The notes below the pieces were generated by a model. The model made no database searches, was not told the origin of the DNA, and was given only the letters and a program-made list of their open reading frames with translations. The translations under genes were made by a program, and so were the position numbers. 64,000 nt of DNA from Deltaproteobacteria bacterium (GTDB taxonomy: Bacteria; Myxococcota_A; UBA9160; JAJDAL01), in assembly GCA_029261875.1 (NCBI GenBank), contig JAJDAL010000041.1, forward strand, positions 1 through 64,000, read 5' to 3'. This document shows positions 27,076 through 35,341 of the stretch, piece by piece (the first letter of the stretch is position 1; each line of letters opens with the position of its first letter).

Positions 27076-27836
27076 TTCGCATCGACGAAGAAAAGGGACG
27101 CGTCTTCATCGAAGAAGACGGCGTGGAGCGCGAAGTTGCGATGGATAGCCCCGAAGCCTTCCGTCGCATTTCCCGCGCCTGGCTGCGCGCGGGTTGGGAC
27201 CACAAGTACGTCTACAGCTTCACCTGGCTGGGGCGCCCCATCATCCAACTGCCCGAGGACATGCTGCGGCTTCAGGAAGTCATCGTGGCCTTGCGGCCGG
27301 ATGTGATCGTCGAAACCGGCGTCGCCCACGGTGGCTCGCTGGTCTTCTACGCCAGTCTCTGCCAGCTCCTCGGGACGGGGCGCGTCATCGGGGTGGATGT
27401 CGAGATCCGACCGCACAACCGCGAGGCCATCGAAGCCCACTCGCTCTTCCCCCTCATCACGTTGATCGAAGGAAGCTCCGTGGATCCGGAGGTGGTGGCG
27501 CGGGTGCGAGACGAAATCGACGAGGGGGCCAAAGTCCTGGTCGTGCTCGACAGTCACCATGCGCGCGACCACGTGCTCGCGGAACTCGAAGCCTATGCGC
27601 CCCTGGTGAACGTGGGCTCGTACCTGATCGCGGCGGATGGAATCATGGGCGATCTCGCCGGGGCACCGCGCACGGCGGAAGATTGGACCTGGAACAATCC
27701 CGCGGAGGCGGCCCGGGAGTTCGTGCGCCGACATCCGAATTTCGCCATCGAGGCGCCGGCCTTCGCGTTCAACGAGGGCAGCGTCGAACGGGCTGTGACC
27801 TATTGGCCCGACGGCTACATCCTGCGAAAACGCTAG
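27072..27836 (+). CDS. CmcI/rhamnosyl O-methyltransferase-family protein
   Basis: 254 residues. The core 'PDVIVETGVAHGGSLVFYASL', 'VIGVDVEIRPHNREAIEAH' and 'VLVVLDSHHARDHVLAEL' match the CmcI (cephalosporin hydroxylase/methyltransferase) family, class I SAM O-methyltransferases often found in polysaccharide loci. It probably O-methylates a sugar. It is coupled to the SDR by an ATGA overlap. Its stop and that of the radical SAM gene on the other strand share CTAG. Confidence 0.87.
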   Translation: MIRIDEEKGRVFIEEDGVEREVAMDSPEAFRRISRAWLRAGWDHKYVYSFTWLGRPIIQLPEDMLRLQEVIVALRPDVIVETGVAHGGSLVFYASLCQLLGTGRVIGVDVEIRPHNREAIEAHSLFPLITLIEGSSVDPEVVARVRDEIDEGAKVLVVLDSHHARDHVLAELEAYAPLVNVGSYLIAADGIMGDLAGAPRTAEDWTWNNPAEAAREFVRRHPNFAIEAPAFAFNEGSVERAVTYWPDGYILRKR

Positions 27837-29305
27837 GTCAGCTTGCGCTTCAGTCGGTGCTGGGTCATCGATTCCACGTGGGTTCGCGTCTGACGACCGA
27901 ACTTGGCCTCGATGAAATCGAGATATTGCGGGTTTTCGAAGTAGGCGTGAAAGGCTTCGTCGCGGAAGCGCAGGACGTCCGCCGCCGCGACCCGTTCCGT
28001 GGGAAGCGGCAGCGCGTCGAAGGCGTGTTGTGAATACGCGTCCCAGCTCTCCGGTAGCGCCCAGCCCCGCTCGAGGGCGGTGCGGTACAGGGGCGACCCC
28101 GGGTACGCCATGGCGGAATAGAAATTGGCGAACTCGCAGTTGAGCGACATCGCCAACTCCAGCGTCGCCTTCATGGTTTCGTGGTCGTCGTCCGGCAGCC
28201 CGAAGATGTAGTTGCCGATCACGTTGATGTCCGCCGACTGAATCTCTCCGATGGTTGCCTGAATCTGCTCTTGACCGAATTTCTTGGCGGCGCCATCGCG
28301 AACGTGGGCACTGGCGGATTCGATCCCGAGGGCGAGCCAGCGAATCCCCGCCGCGCGCATCTTCGGCAGCAGTCCCGATTTCACCGTATCGACCCGAGCG
28401 TAGGCCCAGATGTTCAGATCGTGGCCACGTTCGATGATGTGGTCGCAGATCCCTTCCACGTGGCGCCGATTCAACACGAACATTTCATCGACGATCTTGA
28501 TGTTTCGCACGCCGTAATTCGCCACCAGGTGATCGATCTGACCAATCACCTGTTCGGGACTGTGGTAGCGGATCCCCGAGCGCCCGAAGGGCGCGTTGAT
28601 GCAGCAGAACGTACACGCGTAGGGACAGCCCAGGCTGGTGTAGAACGATGCGTAGGGCTCCCGGCGATCCAGATCGTCGAAGCAATGCCAGTTGTGGGCC
28701 CGGTAGCGATCCATGGGGAGCAGATCCCACGCCAGGGAGGGAAAGGCGGCGTCGAGATCGTCCACATTCTGCGCGCGCGCCGTGTGCCGAACCGCGTCGC
28801 CTTCGCGGTACCAAAGGCCCTCTACCTTTTCGATCTCGTCCTTCGAACCATCGCGAAGCAACGTGAGGAGCTGTTCGATGGTCCGCGGCCCCTCGCCTTC
28901 GCACACGTAGTCCACGGCTTCTTCCAACAGGGTGCGCTCCGGCAGCGCGGAGACGTGACCACCGACGATCAGCGTGGCGATTTCGGGGTTTCCGTCGCGG
29001 ATCGCGCGCAGCGTTTCGCCGGCCGCCGTCATGCTTTGGGTCGAAGCCGAGGGCTGATGACCGTAGACCACCAGCACTGCGAGGCGCGGGTCCCGGGCCA
29101 CGACTTCTTCGGCGGCGCCCGTGGGACTCAGATTCATCGCCTCGGCGTCGAGGATGTCGACGGAGAAACCGCGATCCCGGCAGTAGGTGGCCAACATACC
29201 CGCCCAACTCGGCGGTTCGATGGCGGTGAGGGTATTTCCGAGTTCCTGGTACAGCTGCCCACGCGCACCGGGACTGACGAACACGACGTCGAGCTTCGAT
29301 CCCAT
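27833..29305 (-). CDS. B12-binding-type radical SAM protein
   Basis: 490 residues. An N-terminal cobalamin-binding-like Rossmann domain (1-150) precedes the radical SAM domain with Cys227-x3-Cys231-x2-Cys234 in 'LGCPYACTFC'. The DxHxxG histidine of classical B12 domains is absent ('DILDAEAMNLS'). The C-terminal part has 'YSAMAYPGSPLYRTALERGW', common in this family. Members methylate or rearrange unactivated carbons. In a glycan locus it may alkylate or epimerise a sugar carbon, but the substrate is unknown. It follows an SDR gene by 15 bases. Confidence 0.87.
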   Translation of the reverse strand: MGSKLDVVFVSPGARGQLYQELGNTLTAIEPPSWAGMLATYCRDRGFSVDILDAEAMNLSPTGAAEEVVARDPRLAVLVVYGHQPSASTQSMTAAGETLRAIRDGNPEIATLIVGGHVSALPERTLLEEAVDYVCEGEGPRTIEQLLTLLRDGSKDEIEKVEGLWYREGDAVRHTARAQNVDDLDAAFPSLAWDLLPMDRYRAHNWHCFDDLDRREPYASFYTSLGCPYACTFCCINAPFGRSGIRYHSPEQVIGQIDHLVANYGVRNIKIVDEMFVLNRRHVEGICDHIIERGHDLNIWAYARVDTVKSGLLPKMRAAGIRWLALGIESASAHVRDGAAKKFGQEQIQATIGEIQSADINVIGNYIFGLPDDDHETMKATLELAMSLNCEFANFYSAMAYPGSPLYRTALERGWALPESWDAYSQHAFDALPLPTERVAAADVLRFRDEAFHAYFENPQYLDFIEAKFGRQTRTHVESMTQHRLKRKLT

Positions 29306-29320
29306 CTCGTCCCCTCCCCC

Positions 29321-30253
29321 TCAGATATTCGAGTACTGATTCCTGCGCAGGATCTGGTAGCCCTTCACGAGTTCCTGGATACCGGCCTCCAGAGAAAACT
29401 CCGGCACGAAACCCGTCCCGCGAATCTTCGCGTTGCTCACGATGTAGTTGCGCTTGTCGGGATCTTCTCCGACCGCAGCTTCGGTGAACCAGAATTCGGG
29501 AACGTGCTTGCGAATGACTTCGCACAGCTCGGCTTTGTTCAGGTTCGCATCGTCGAGACCCACGTTGTACGCCTCGTTCTTCATCGCATCGAGGTTTCCC
29601 ATGGAGTGCAGGAAGGCTTCCGAGATGTCGCGCACGTGGATGAAATTGCGCTTGAAGTGCGCTTCGTACAGCACCAGACAGCGGTCGGTGACGGCGCGGT
29701 AGGTGAAGTCGTTGACGAGCAGATCCAGACGCATGCGCGGGCTCATCCCGAAGGCGGTCGCCAGCCGCAGGGTGACGGAGTTCCCCGCCTCGAGAATTCG
29801 TCGCTCGGCCTCGACCTTGAGCCGCCCATAAAGGGATACGGGTCGCAGCGGAGTTTCTTCGGTGCAGTGAATCCCCTCTTCCCCGACGCCGTAGCCACTG
29901 TTGGTGGTCGGGTAGAAGACGGCCTGGGACGGGCTCCGGACTTCGAGGATCCGATCCACGGCATCCAGAATCACGGATTCGGCGCCGCCGGGATCGCGAT
30001 CGCAGGCCGGGGCGCCGGTGAGGCACGCGAGCGGCACGATCCAATCGGCTTTCTTGAGGAACGGCGCGAGGGTTTCGGGATCGCGCGCGTCGCCGCGCAC
30101 GATCGTGAGGTTCGGGTCGCATACCCAATCGAGTAGCGGGGTCTGCCCGTAGAGAAAGTTGTCGACGACATCCACGCGGTGGCCGTCGCGGAGCAACCGC
30201 GGGACCAGCACGGAGCCGATGTAACCGGCGCCGCCGGTGATCAGAACGCGCAT
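29321..30253 (-). CDS. NAD-dependent epimerase/dehydratase (extended SDR)
   Basis: 310 residues. The NAD loop GGAGYIGSVL is at 7-16 and the catalytic Tyr142-x3-Lys146 is in 'LYGRLK'. 'DWIVPLACLTGAPACDRDP' and 'HFKRNFIHVRDISEAFLH' are typical of the WcaG-like group. It acts on a nucleotide-linked sugar in the cytoplasm; the exact reaction is unclear. It is similar in layout to the SDR at 48874-49872 (same 'FIHVRD'/'LHIQDM' position and length). It is the first gene of a two-gene leftward operon with the radical SAM enzyme. Confidence 0.88.
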   Translation of the reverse strand: MRVLITGGAGYIGSVLVPRLLRDGHRVDVVDNFLYGQTPLLDWVCDPNLTIVRGDARDPETLAPFLKKADWIVPLACLTGAPACDRDPGGAESVILDAVDRILEVRSPSQAVFYPTTNSGYGVGEEGIHCTEETPLRPVSLYGRLKVEAERRILEAGNSVTLRLATAFGMSPRMRLDLLVNDFTYRAVTDRCLVLYEAHFKRNFIHVRDISEAFLHSMGNLDAMKNEAYNVGLDDANLNKAELCEVIRKHVPEFWFTEAAVGEDPDKRNYIVSNAKIRGTGFVPEFSLEAGIQELVKGYQILRRNQYSNI

Positions 30254-30467
30254 TGTCTCCTACCTGAAGGCCTTCGCGACGGCGTGGGTGCCGAGCCGCG
30301 ACTGGGGGACTCCGATTATGCCCAAAGACGCGAACCGCGACACCCCGCAGCGAAGAACTCAATTCTATAAAACGACGTATTTGCTAACGGAAACGACGCT
30401 TTCGGGGTCAGTTACGCGGATCCGGTTGCTATAGTACGCCCAATTCAACCCGGGGGGGTGTACCAGG
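30254..30467. promoter_or_regulatory. Divergent intergenic region with probable promoters
   Basis: These 214 bases separate the leftward SDR gene and the rightward transaldolase gene. The part from 30358 to 30440 is clearly more AT-rich than its surroundings. A rightward -10 (TATAGT, 30430-30435) is plausible, 32 bases before the transaldolase ATG, but no good -35 pairs with it. On the other strand TATAGA (30369-30364) could serve the SDR gene. A run of seven G at about 30451-30457 precedes the transaldolase start and may be its ribosome binding site. Confidence 0.45.
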
Positions 30468-31190
30468 ATGGATGTCGAAGTCCGAGAGCTCGGGATCAAA
30501 CTGTTCATGGACGGGGCCGATATCGAGGCCATGAAGTCCGCCTACGAGCGGAAGCTGGTTTCCGGCTTCACCACGAATCCAACCCTGATGCGCAAAGCCG
30601 GGGTTTCGGATTACGCGGCTTTTGCCAAAGCCGCTATCGCGGCCATCCCCGATCTACCGATCTCCTTCGAAGTCTTTTCCGACACCTTCGACGCCATGGA
30701 GAACGAGGCGCGCGAGATCGCGAGCTGGGGCGGCAACACCTACATCAAGGTTCCCATCACCAACACCAAGGGGGATTCCGCCGTCCCCCTGATTCGTCGC
30801 CTGTCCGCCGAAGGCTTGTCGCTCAACGTCACCGCGATTCTCGCGGAGCAACAGGTCAAGGAAGTGGCCGAAGCGCTGGCACCGAACGCGCGCGCCATCG
30901 TGTCGGTCTTTGCCGGACGCGTTGCGGACACGGGGGTCGACCCGGTGCCGCTCATGACCCGCTGTGTCGCCTTGCTCAAGAGCAAGCCCCAGGCCGAGTT
31001 GCTGTGGGCCAGCCCGCGGGAACTCCTCAACGTCATCCAAGCCCAGGAAACCGGCTGCCACATCATCACCGCCACGCCGGACCTGATCAAGAAACTCCCG
31101 TTGATCGGAAAAGACCTTCACGAGTATTCACTCGAAACCGTGAAGATGTTCTACACCGACGCCGAGTCCGCGGGTTACAAGATCACCTAG
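30468..31190 (+). CDS. tal: Transaldolase (short, TalC/MipB type)
   Basis: 240 residues. The class I aldolase Schiff-base lysine is Lys94 in 'TYIKVP', and 'SGFTTNPTLMRKAG' and 'TATPDLIKKL' fit short transaldolases and fructose-6-phosphate aldolases. It exchanges a three-carbon dihydroxyacetone unit between sugar phosphates, linking fructose 6-phosphate, erythrose 4-phosphate and sedoheptulose 7-phosphate. Together with split transketolase and GmhA/HldE/GmhB-like genes nearby it may feed heptose synthesis. A membrane-protein frame starts at the base after its stop. Confidence 0.9.
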   Translation: MDVEVRELGIKLFMDGADIEAMKSAYERKLVSGFTTNPTLMRKAGVSDYAAFAKAAIAAIPDLPISFEVFSDTFDAMENEAREIASWGGNTYIKVPITNTKGDSAVPLIRRLSAEGLSLNVTAILAEQQVKEVAEALAPNARAIVSVFAGRVADTGVDPVPLMTRCVALLKSKPQAELLWASPRELLNVIQAQETGCHIITATPDLIKKLPLIGKDLHEYSLETVKMFYTDAESAGYKIT

Positions 31191-31745
31191 TTGGACCCGG
31201 CGGGTTTGGAACGACTCGTTTGGATTTGGGTCGGGTCGGGTGCAACGGGAGCGGGTACGGGCCTCGTTGCCGCCTGGAAATCGGGCAATGCCAGTCGCGG
31301 CCTGTGGGCCGTCCTCGTCCTGCTCATCGGCGCCGCCGTCGGAGTGGGCGCCTTCGCAGCCTTCCTGCAGGAATTTGATCACCACTGGGGATGGATCGCC
31401 TTCATCATGGCATCGTCCGTTTTTGCTTTGAGCGCGATTCCAACCGGAGCGTTCGCCTATCTCGCTTCAGCGCAGAGGCGGCTCGCGATGCGCCCCGGGG
31501 CCTCCTGCGCGGCGTTTCTTCTCTGCTCGATCGTCCCCTTCGGATTCGCGCACGTCGTATCTACGTTGTCGGGCGTGGCGCTCGGGGGCGACTTCGGACT
31601 CGGATTCTACATTGTGTTGGTCGCCGGTGGATTCTTCGCGCTCGTTGGAAACGCCGGCTTCGCGCTCTTCACACTCTACAGGGCGGTGAGACCGAAGCTT
31701 CGCTCGGATCCGATCGTCTCGGCGCAAACGAAAGCGGGCCCGTAG
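31191..31745 (+). CDS. Integral membrane protein, unknown function
   Basis: 184 residues from a TTG directly after the transaldolase stop. At least four hydrophobic stretches are visible: 'GLWAVLVLLIGAAVGVGAF', 'WIAFIMASSVFALSAIPTGAFAYL', 'SCAAFLLCSIVPFGFAHVV' and 'YIVLVAGGFFALVGNAGFALF'. It is predicted to lie in the inner membrane. No family is recognised. The tight junction suggests co-transcription with tal. Its last codons lie in a hairpin that can also end the leftward transcript. Confidence 0.6.
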   Translation: MDPAGLERLVWIWVGSGATGAGTGLVAAWKSGNASRGLWAVLVLLIGAAVGVGAFAAFLQEFDHHWGWIAFIMASSVFALSAIPTGAFAYLASAQRRLAMRPGASCAAFLLCSIVPFGFAHVVSTLSGVALGGDFGLGFYIVLVAGGFFALVGNAGFALFTLYRAVRPKLRSDPIVSAQTKAGP

Positions 31746-31757
31746 GCCCGCCGTTTC
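31734..31757. terminator. Bidirectional hairpin terminator
   Basis: GCGGGCC-CGTA-GGCCCGC is a seven-pair stem followed by CGTTTC on the + strand and by TTTCGTTT on the - strand. It overlaps the last codons of the membrane-protein gene and lies between two converging genes, so it can stop transcription from both sides. Confidence 0.7.
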
Positions 31758-31776
31758 AACCCAGCGCCGGTATCCG

Positions 31777-32382
31777 TTAGATCACCGACTCCCACTTCAT
31801 TTCGTTTTTCTTCAAGCGCGGGTGCGAGACGATCAGGTGCCACACGACGGCCTGAAAGGCCTCCGTGTGCGGAGTCACGGTCTCGGCGTTGACCGTTGGA
31901 ATCACCACGCAGGCATCTGCGACTTGTTTGGTAAAGCCGCCGTTGCGCCCCACCACGCCAATGATCTTCGAGCCGCGTTCCTTGGCCAGGCGCAGGGCGT
32001 GTACGATGTTGGCGCTGATTCCGCGCTCTTCGTCGCCACCGCCTACGGAGAATACCAACACGGCGTCGGACTCGCGCAGGCGGCTGACTTCGAGCCAACG
32101 CCCGAAGGACGTTTCCCAGCCTTCGTCGTTGACCCGTGCGGTCAGCTCCGAAGCATTGTCGGTCGGCGTATAGGATTCGATTCCCACGATCTTGCGAAAA
32201 TCATTGACGGCGTGGTTCGCGTTGCCCGCTCCGCCGCCGACGCCCAGCACGAACAAGCGACCTTCGCGCTCTCGCAGATCCGTCAGAATCTCGACCATCG
32301 CTTCGACCTGCTCCCGGTCCAACGATTCGGTGACCTGAACGACTTCCTTCAGGTACATCTCGGTGTAGTCACTAACGATCAC
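31777..32382 (-). CDS. SIS-domain phosphosugar isomerase (GmhA-like)
   Basis: 201 residues from GTG after GGAGGGGGA. The single SIS domain shows 'LFVLGVGGGAGNANHAVNDFRK', 'DAVLVFSVGGGDEERGISANI' and 'KIIGVVGRNGGFTKQVADACVVIP', as in GmhA, which converts sedoheptulose 7-phosphate to D-glycero-D-manno-heptose 7-phosphate. Related SIS enzymes act on other phosphosugars, so GmhA is likely but not proven. The HldE-like and GmhB-like genes 14-18 kb away and the transketolase/transaldolase genes support the heptose reading. It is downstream of an SGNH gene on the same strand. Confidence 0.85.
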   Translation of the reverse strand: MIVSDYTEMYLKEVVQVTESLDREQVEAMVEILTDLREREGRLFVLGVGGGAGNANHAVNDFRKIVGIESYTPTDNASELTARVNDEGWETSFGRWLEVSRLRESDAVLVFSVGGGDEERGISANIVHALRLAKERGSKIIGVVGRNGGFTKQVADACVVIPTVNAETVTPHTEAFQAVVWHLIVSHPRLKKNEMKWESVI

Positions 32383-32407
32383 GGCTCCCCCTCCATCAGA
32401 CGCAATA

Positions 32408-33718
32408 CTACAAGAGATCCCGGTCCAGTAACGCCCGAGAAACCGCCTCGGCGTAAAAAACGATCCCCTTGGCGTTCGGATGCCAATCTTCCGCGCTCAC
32501 CACATAGTCGAGCGGATTCTCCAGCGGAAGATCCATATGGGGCAGCAGCGGAATCACCGATTGCCCCGCCAGCCGCTCCAAGCTCGCGAGCAGCGCGCGC
32601 TCCTGGTCGCCATCCGTGGTGTAGCCGAAGATGTATTCCTCTCGGGCACGGATCTCCGGGTAGACGGGCATGTGGATCAGCAACACCGGGGTTCCCGACG
32701 CTTTCAGGCTCGCCACGGCCCGGACGAAGCGCGCATCCTCGCTGAAGTCCCAAACGGGGGTTGCCCCGCCCCGCCAATGATCCTCGAATTCCTGCATTCC
32801 CCGATACGGGTAGCCGTAGCGAATCCGGTTGTAGAGAAAGGAGACCCGAAGCGACGTGTGGTCGATCGGAAGCGTCTTCGGGACGTTTTCGCGGCGAATG
32901 GTGTTGAATTGGGTAACGAGTCCGCGCACCACCGGGTCGTTGCGAAGCGTGTCCTCGTCGCCGCGTTCCCACGCCTGGCCCATGCGTTGGCACCACGCGC
33001 GCGTGACCTGCTCGCTGAGGATCGCTCCCTCGTTCGTGTGGGAGGTTCGCGGGTCGGCCGCCTCGGAGGCCTCGCTCGAGACGATCATTCGCGAGTAGCC
33101 GCGCAGGTTCTTCACGATCCGCCAGGTGCGCGGACGGGTCAGATCATTGGTGATGAATACGATCAGGGCGAGATCGGGTTTCCATTCGGGGACGCGCGCC
33201 CCCGCGAGATCCAGCATCTGGAGCACGCCGTAGCTATCGCGCCCGAAATTGACGACGTGAACGCTGCGGCCCGTGCGTTCCGCCAATTTTCGCTGGAGCC
33301 AATTCGGCCAGGTACGGCCCTCCCAGCCGGGATTCATCGCCGCAAACGAATCTCCGAACACCAATATCTTGAGCGACGCAGCGTCATAGTCTCCCTCGAT
33401 ATCGCCGATATTGCCCCGTTCGTTGTTGCGGGGCTGAAAGTTGCATTGCTTGAATGCCCCGTCCCGGATGTTCGCGGTCCACCAATCGAGGGAAGGCACG
33501 TAGCCGAACCCGAACTGGTCGTCGAATTCCCAGGGCGGTGGATTGTAGACGCCGAACGACGGCGCTTCCTCGTCCGGTGGAAGCGCGTGAAACGCGCGCT
33601 GATAGACGCGAAAGCCCCGGTAGGCAACCTCGGCGGCGAGCAGGGCCAGCGAAACCGCGACGAGAACGAGCAGACCTTCGCGAACCCGGAAGCCGCGTTG
33701 GGGAGACGCCGTCGTCAC
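32408..33718 (-). CDS. Membrane-anchored SGNH-hydrolase-like protein
   Basis: 436 residues. It starts with GTG overlapping the stop of the upstream gene (GTGA). One N-terminal membrane helix (about 14-32) leads to a periplasmic domain with SGNH blocks: 'ILVFGDSFAAMN' (nucleophile Ser), 'VVNFGRDSYG', 'VFITNDLTR' (Asn) and 'SAEDWHPNAKG' (Asp-x-x-His). This pattern fits O-acyl esterases or transferases of exopolysaccharides (AlgX/AlgJ-like in general plan). It lies between the GT-like/FAS1 gene and the SIS isomerase. The substrate is probably the glycan made by this locus. Confidence 0.82.
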   Translation of the reverse strand: MTTASPQRGFRVREGLLVLVAVSLALLAAEVAYRGFRVYQRAFHALPPDEEAPSFGVYNPPPWEFDDQFGFGYVPSLDWWTANIRDGAFKQCNFQPRNNERGNIGDIEGDYDAASLKILVFGDSFAAMNPGWEGRTWPNWLQRKLAERTGRSVHVVNFGRDSYGVLQMLDLAGARVPEWKPDLALIVFITNDLTRPRTWRIVKNLRGYSRMIVSSEASEAADPRTSHTNEGAILSEQVTRAWCQRMGQAWERGDEDTLRNDPVVRGLVTQFNTIRRENVPKTLPIDHTSLRVSFLYNRIRYGYPYRGMQEFEDHWRGGATPVWDFSEDARFVRAVASLKASGTPVLLIHMPVYPEIRAREEYIFGYTTDGDQERALLASLERLAGQSVIPLLPHMDLPLENPLDYVVSAEDWHPNAKGIVFYAEAVSRALLDRDLL

Positions 33719-35148
33719 TCCGTTGCGGTTCCTTCCGTCGCCAGCGATTCGGCGAGGGTCCCGTCGATCACATGAATGTCGATGTTGCGTAGGGATCGCT
33801 CTGCCGGCTGCACCGCGAACCCGTTGACGCGAATCGGACTCTGCGAAGCATCGACCTCGATACGGTTGCCGTCTAGATCCCGGGCCTCGACCCGGGCGCG
33901 GCGCTTGCGCAAGGACGGAAGATTCAGACTGCCCGCCACGATATGCCGACGCAGTAATCGGACCAGCTTCTCTCGGTGTCTCGGACGCAGCAAGTCGTCC
34001 AGCGTGCCGGCCGAGAGGCCCGCAATCGCCTCGTCACTGGGCGCAAAGATCGTCAGCGGGAGACGCGCCATCGTGCGGCGCACGAACCAGGTCTTTGCGG
34101 CCGCCACACTCGCGAGCGTGGCCGCGTGCTGGCAACCGATATGAGCGAGTTCGCGGCTGACCCGCACGATCTCGCGCGTAGCCCGAAGCTGCTGCACGCA
34201 GAAGGCCGAAGCCCGTTCCGCCCGCCTCCAGAGGTCTTCGCGCTCGATTCCCGTATGGAACCGCAAGGGACGTTGAACCAGGTAGTCGTTCACCGGACTG
34301 TCATAGATGAGCCACCAACGCGCGACTTCCAGCGGATCGAATTTCGAGCGCTCGAGATACCAATCCGTGTCCTTCCAGAGCGGCGCGAGACTCAAGGCGA
34401 ACAATTCATCGGAATCCGTGACGAGATGGATTTCGCTCCAATCCGTAATGCGCTCCGGGAGCGCCTGGGGGCTCAGCTTGACGCGGTTCGGGTCGAAGGC
34501 AAACAACTCGCGCGCCAGGAGTCGAAGCAGCACGCCCTCCCCGGGAACCGTCCACATCAGAAACTCCGGGTGAATGGGGAAGTGCTTGCTGTCGCGCAAG
34601 TAGACCAGCATGAGGGGGTGAACGTGGCGCACACCGATTTCCATCAACTCGCGCGGAGAAAGCGCCAACCCCGCATCAGTCTCTCGATGCGCGGAGCGAA
34701 GCACCTCGGGAACCGAGGTTTCGCTGATCACCCGCAGATAGGTCATGAACATCGCTTTGGCGCCTCGATCGAGGACCTCGCCGGTGTGGGCGAACGCGCC
34801 GTTCGACCAGATCACGTCCGGCGGAATGAAGAGCACCATGCAACCGGCTCTGCCGGCCTCTTCGATCGCCTTGCTCCACAGTCGATGATGCATTTCGATG
34901 GGGTCGGCGACCGTCGACGGCGCAACGATTTCGAAGCGAACCGGCAAAAGGCTCTCGAGGGTCTTGAAGGCGGGGGCGGCCCGCAGCGTGGCCCGATCCG
35001 CTTCGGTGGTGAAGATTCGGTAGACGACATTGCCCCCCTTGGCGAAGACGGGCAGATTGTCGGACGCGATCAAGGTCGGGAGATTGACGTTCAAGTATTG
35101 GTCGACGTGCCACGTCCCCCAGACGACCGTGACCAGATGGCAATGCAT
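33715..35148 (-). CDS. Glycosyltransferase-like protein fused to a C-terminal FAS1 (fasciclin) domain
   Basis: 477 residues. Residues 1-300 ('HLVTVVWGTWHVDQYLNVNLPTL' start, then 'MVLFIPPDVIWSNGAF') resemble GT-A-like proteins found in bacterial glycan loci, but I cannot place the CAZy family. Residues 363-466 form a complete FAS1 domain: H1 motif 'TIFAPSDEAIAGL', then 'LRRHIVAGSLNLPSL' and H2 motif 'IDIHVIDGTLAES'. FAS1 domains are usually extracellular adhesion modules, yet no signal peptide or membrane segment is visible, so the protein appears cytoplasmic. It is the first gene of a leftward operon with an SGNH protein and the SIS isomerase. Confidence 0.8.
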   Translation of the reverse strand: MHCHLVTVVWGTWHVDQYLNVNLPTLIASDNLPVFAKGGNVVYRIFTTEADRATLRAAPAFKTLESLLPVRFEIVAPSTVADPIEMHHRLWSKAIEEAGRAGCMVLFIPPDVIWSNGAFAHTGEVLDRGAKAMFMTYLRVISETSVPEVLRSAHRETDAGLALSPRELMEIGVRHVHPLMLVYLRDSKHFPIHPEFLMWTVPGEGVLLRLLARELFAFDPNRVKLSPQALPERITDWSEIHLVTDSDELFALSLAPLWKDTDWYLERSKFDPLEVARWWLIYDSPVNDYLVQRPLRFHTGIEREDLWRRAERASAFCVQQLRATREIVRVSRELAHIGCQHAATLASVAAAKTWFVRRTMARLPLTIFAPSDEAIAGLSAGTLDDLLRPRHREKLVRLLRRHIVAGSLNLPSLRKRRARVEARDLDGNRIEVDASQSPIRVNGFAVQPAERSLRNIDIHVIDGTLAESLATEGTATE

Positions 35149-35341
35149 TCCCGCTCCTCGACGCCGGCCCGAGCCAGCCGTGACGCTGCGAATACTCGCG
35201 GCTGTGGCGTGGGCCTGTCAAACGGGTCGAAGCGAATAATTGGGACATTCTCCTCGGGACCCCCAAGAAACGCCGTTCTCCTTACTGCTGGGATTTCACA
35301 CCTTTGATAGTATTCCCGCGCCTTCGTCGGAGTGGGGGGAC

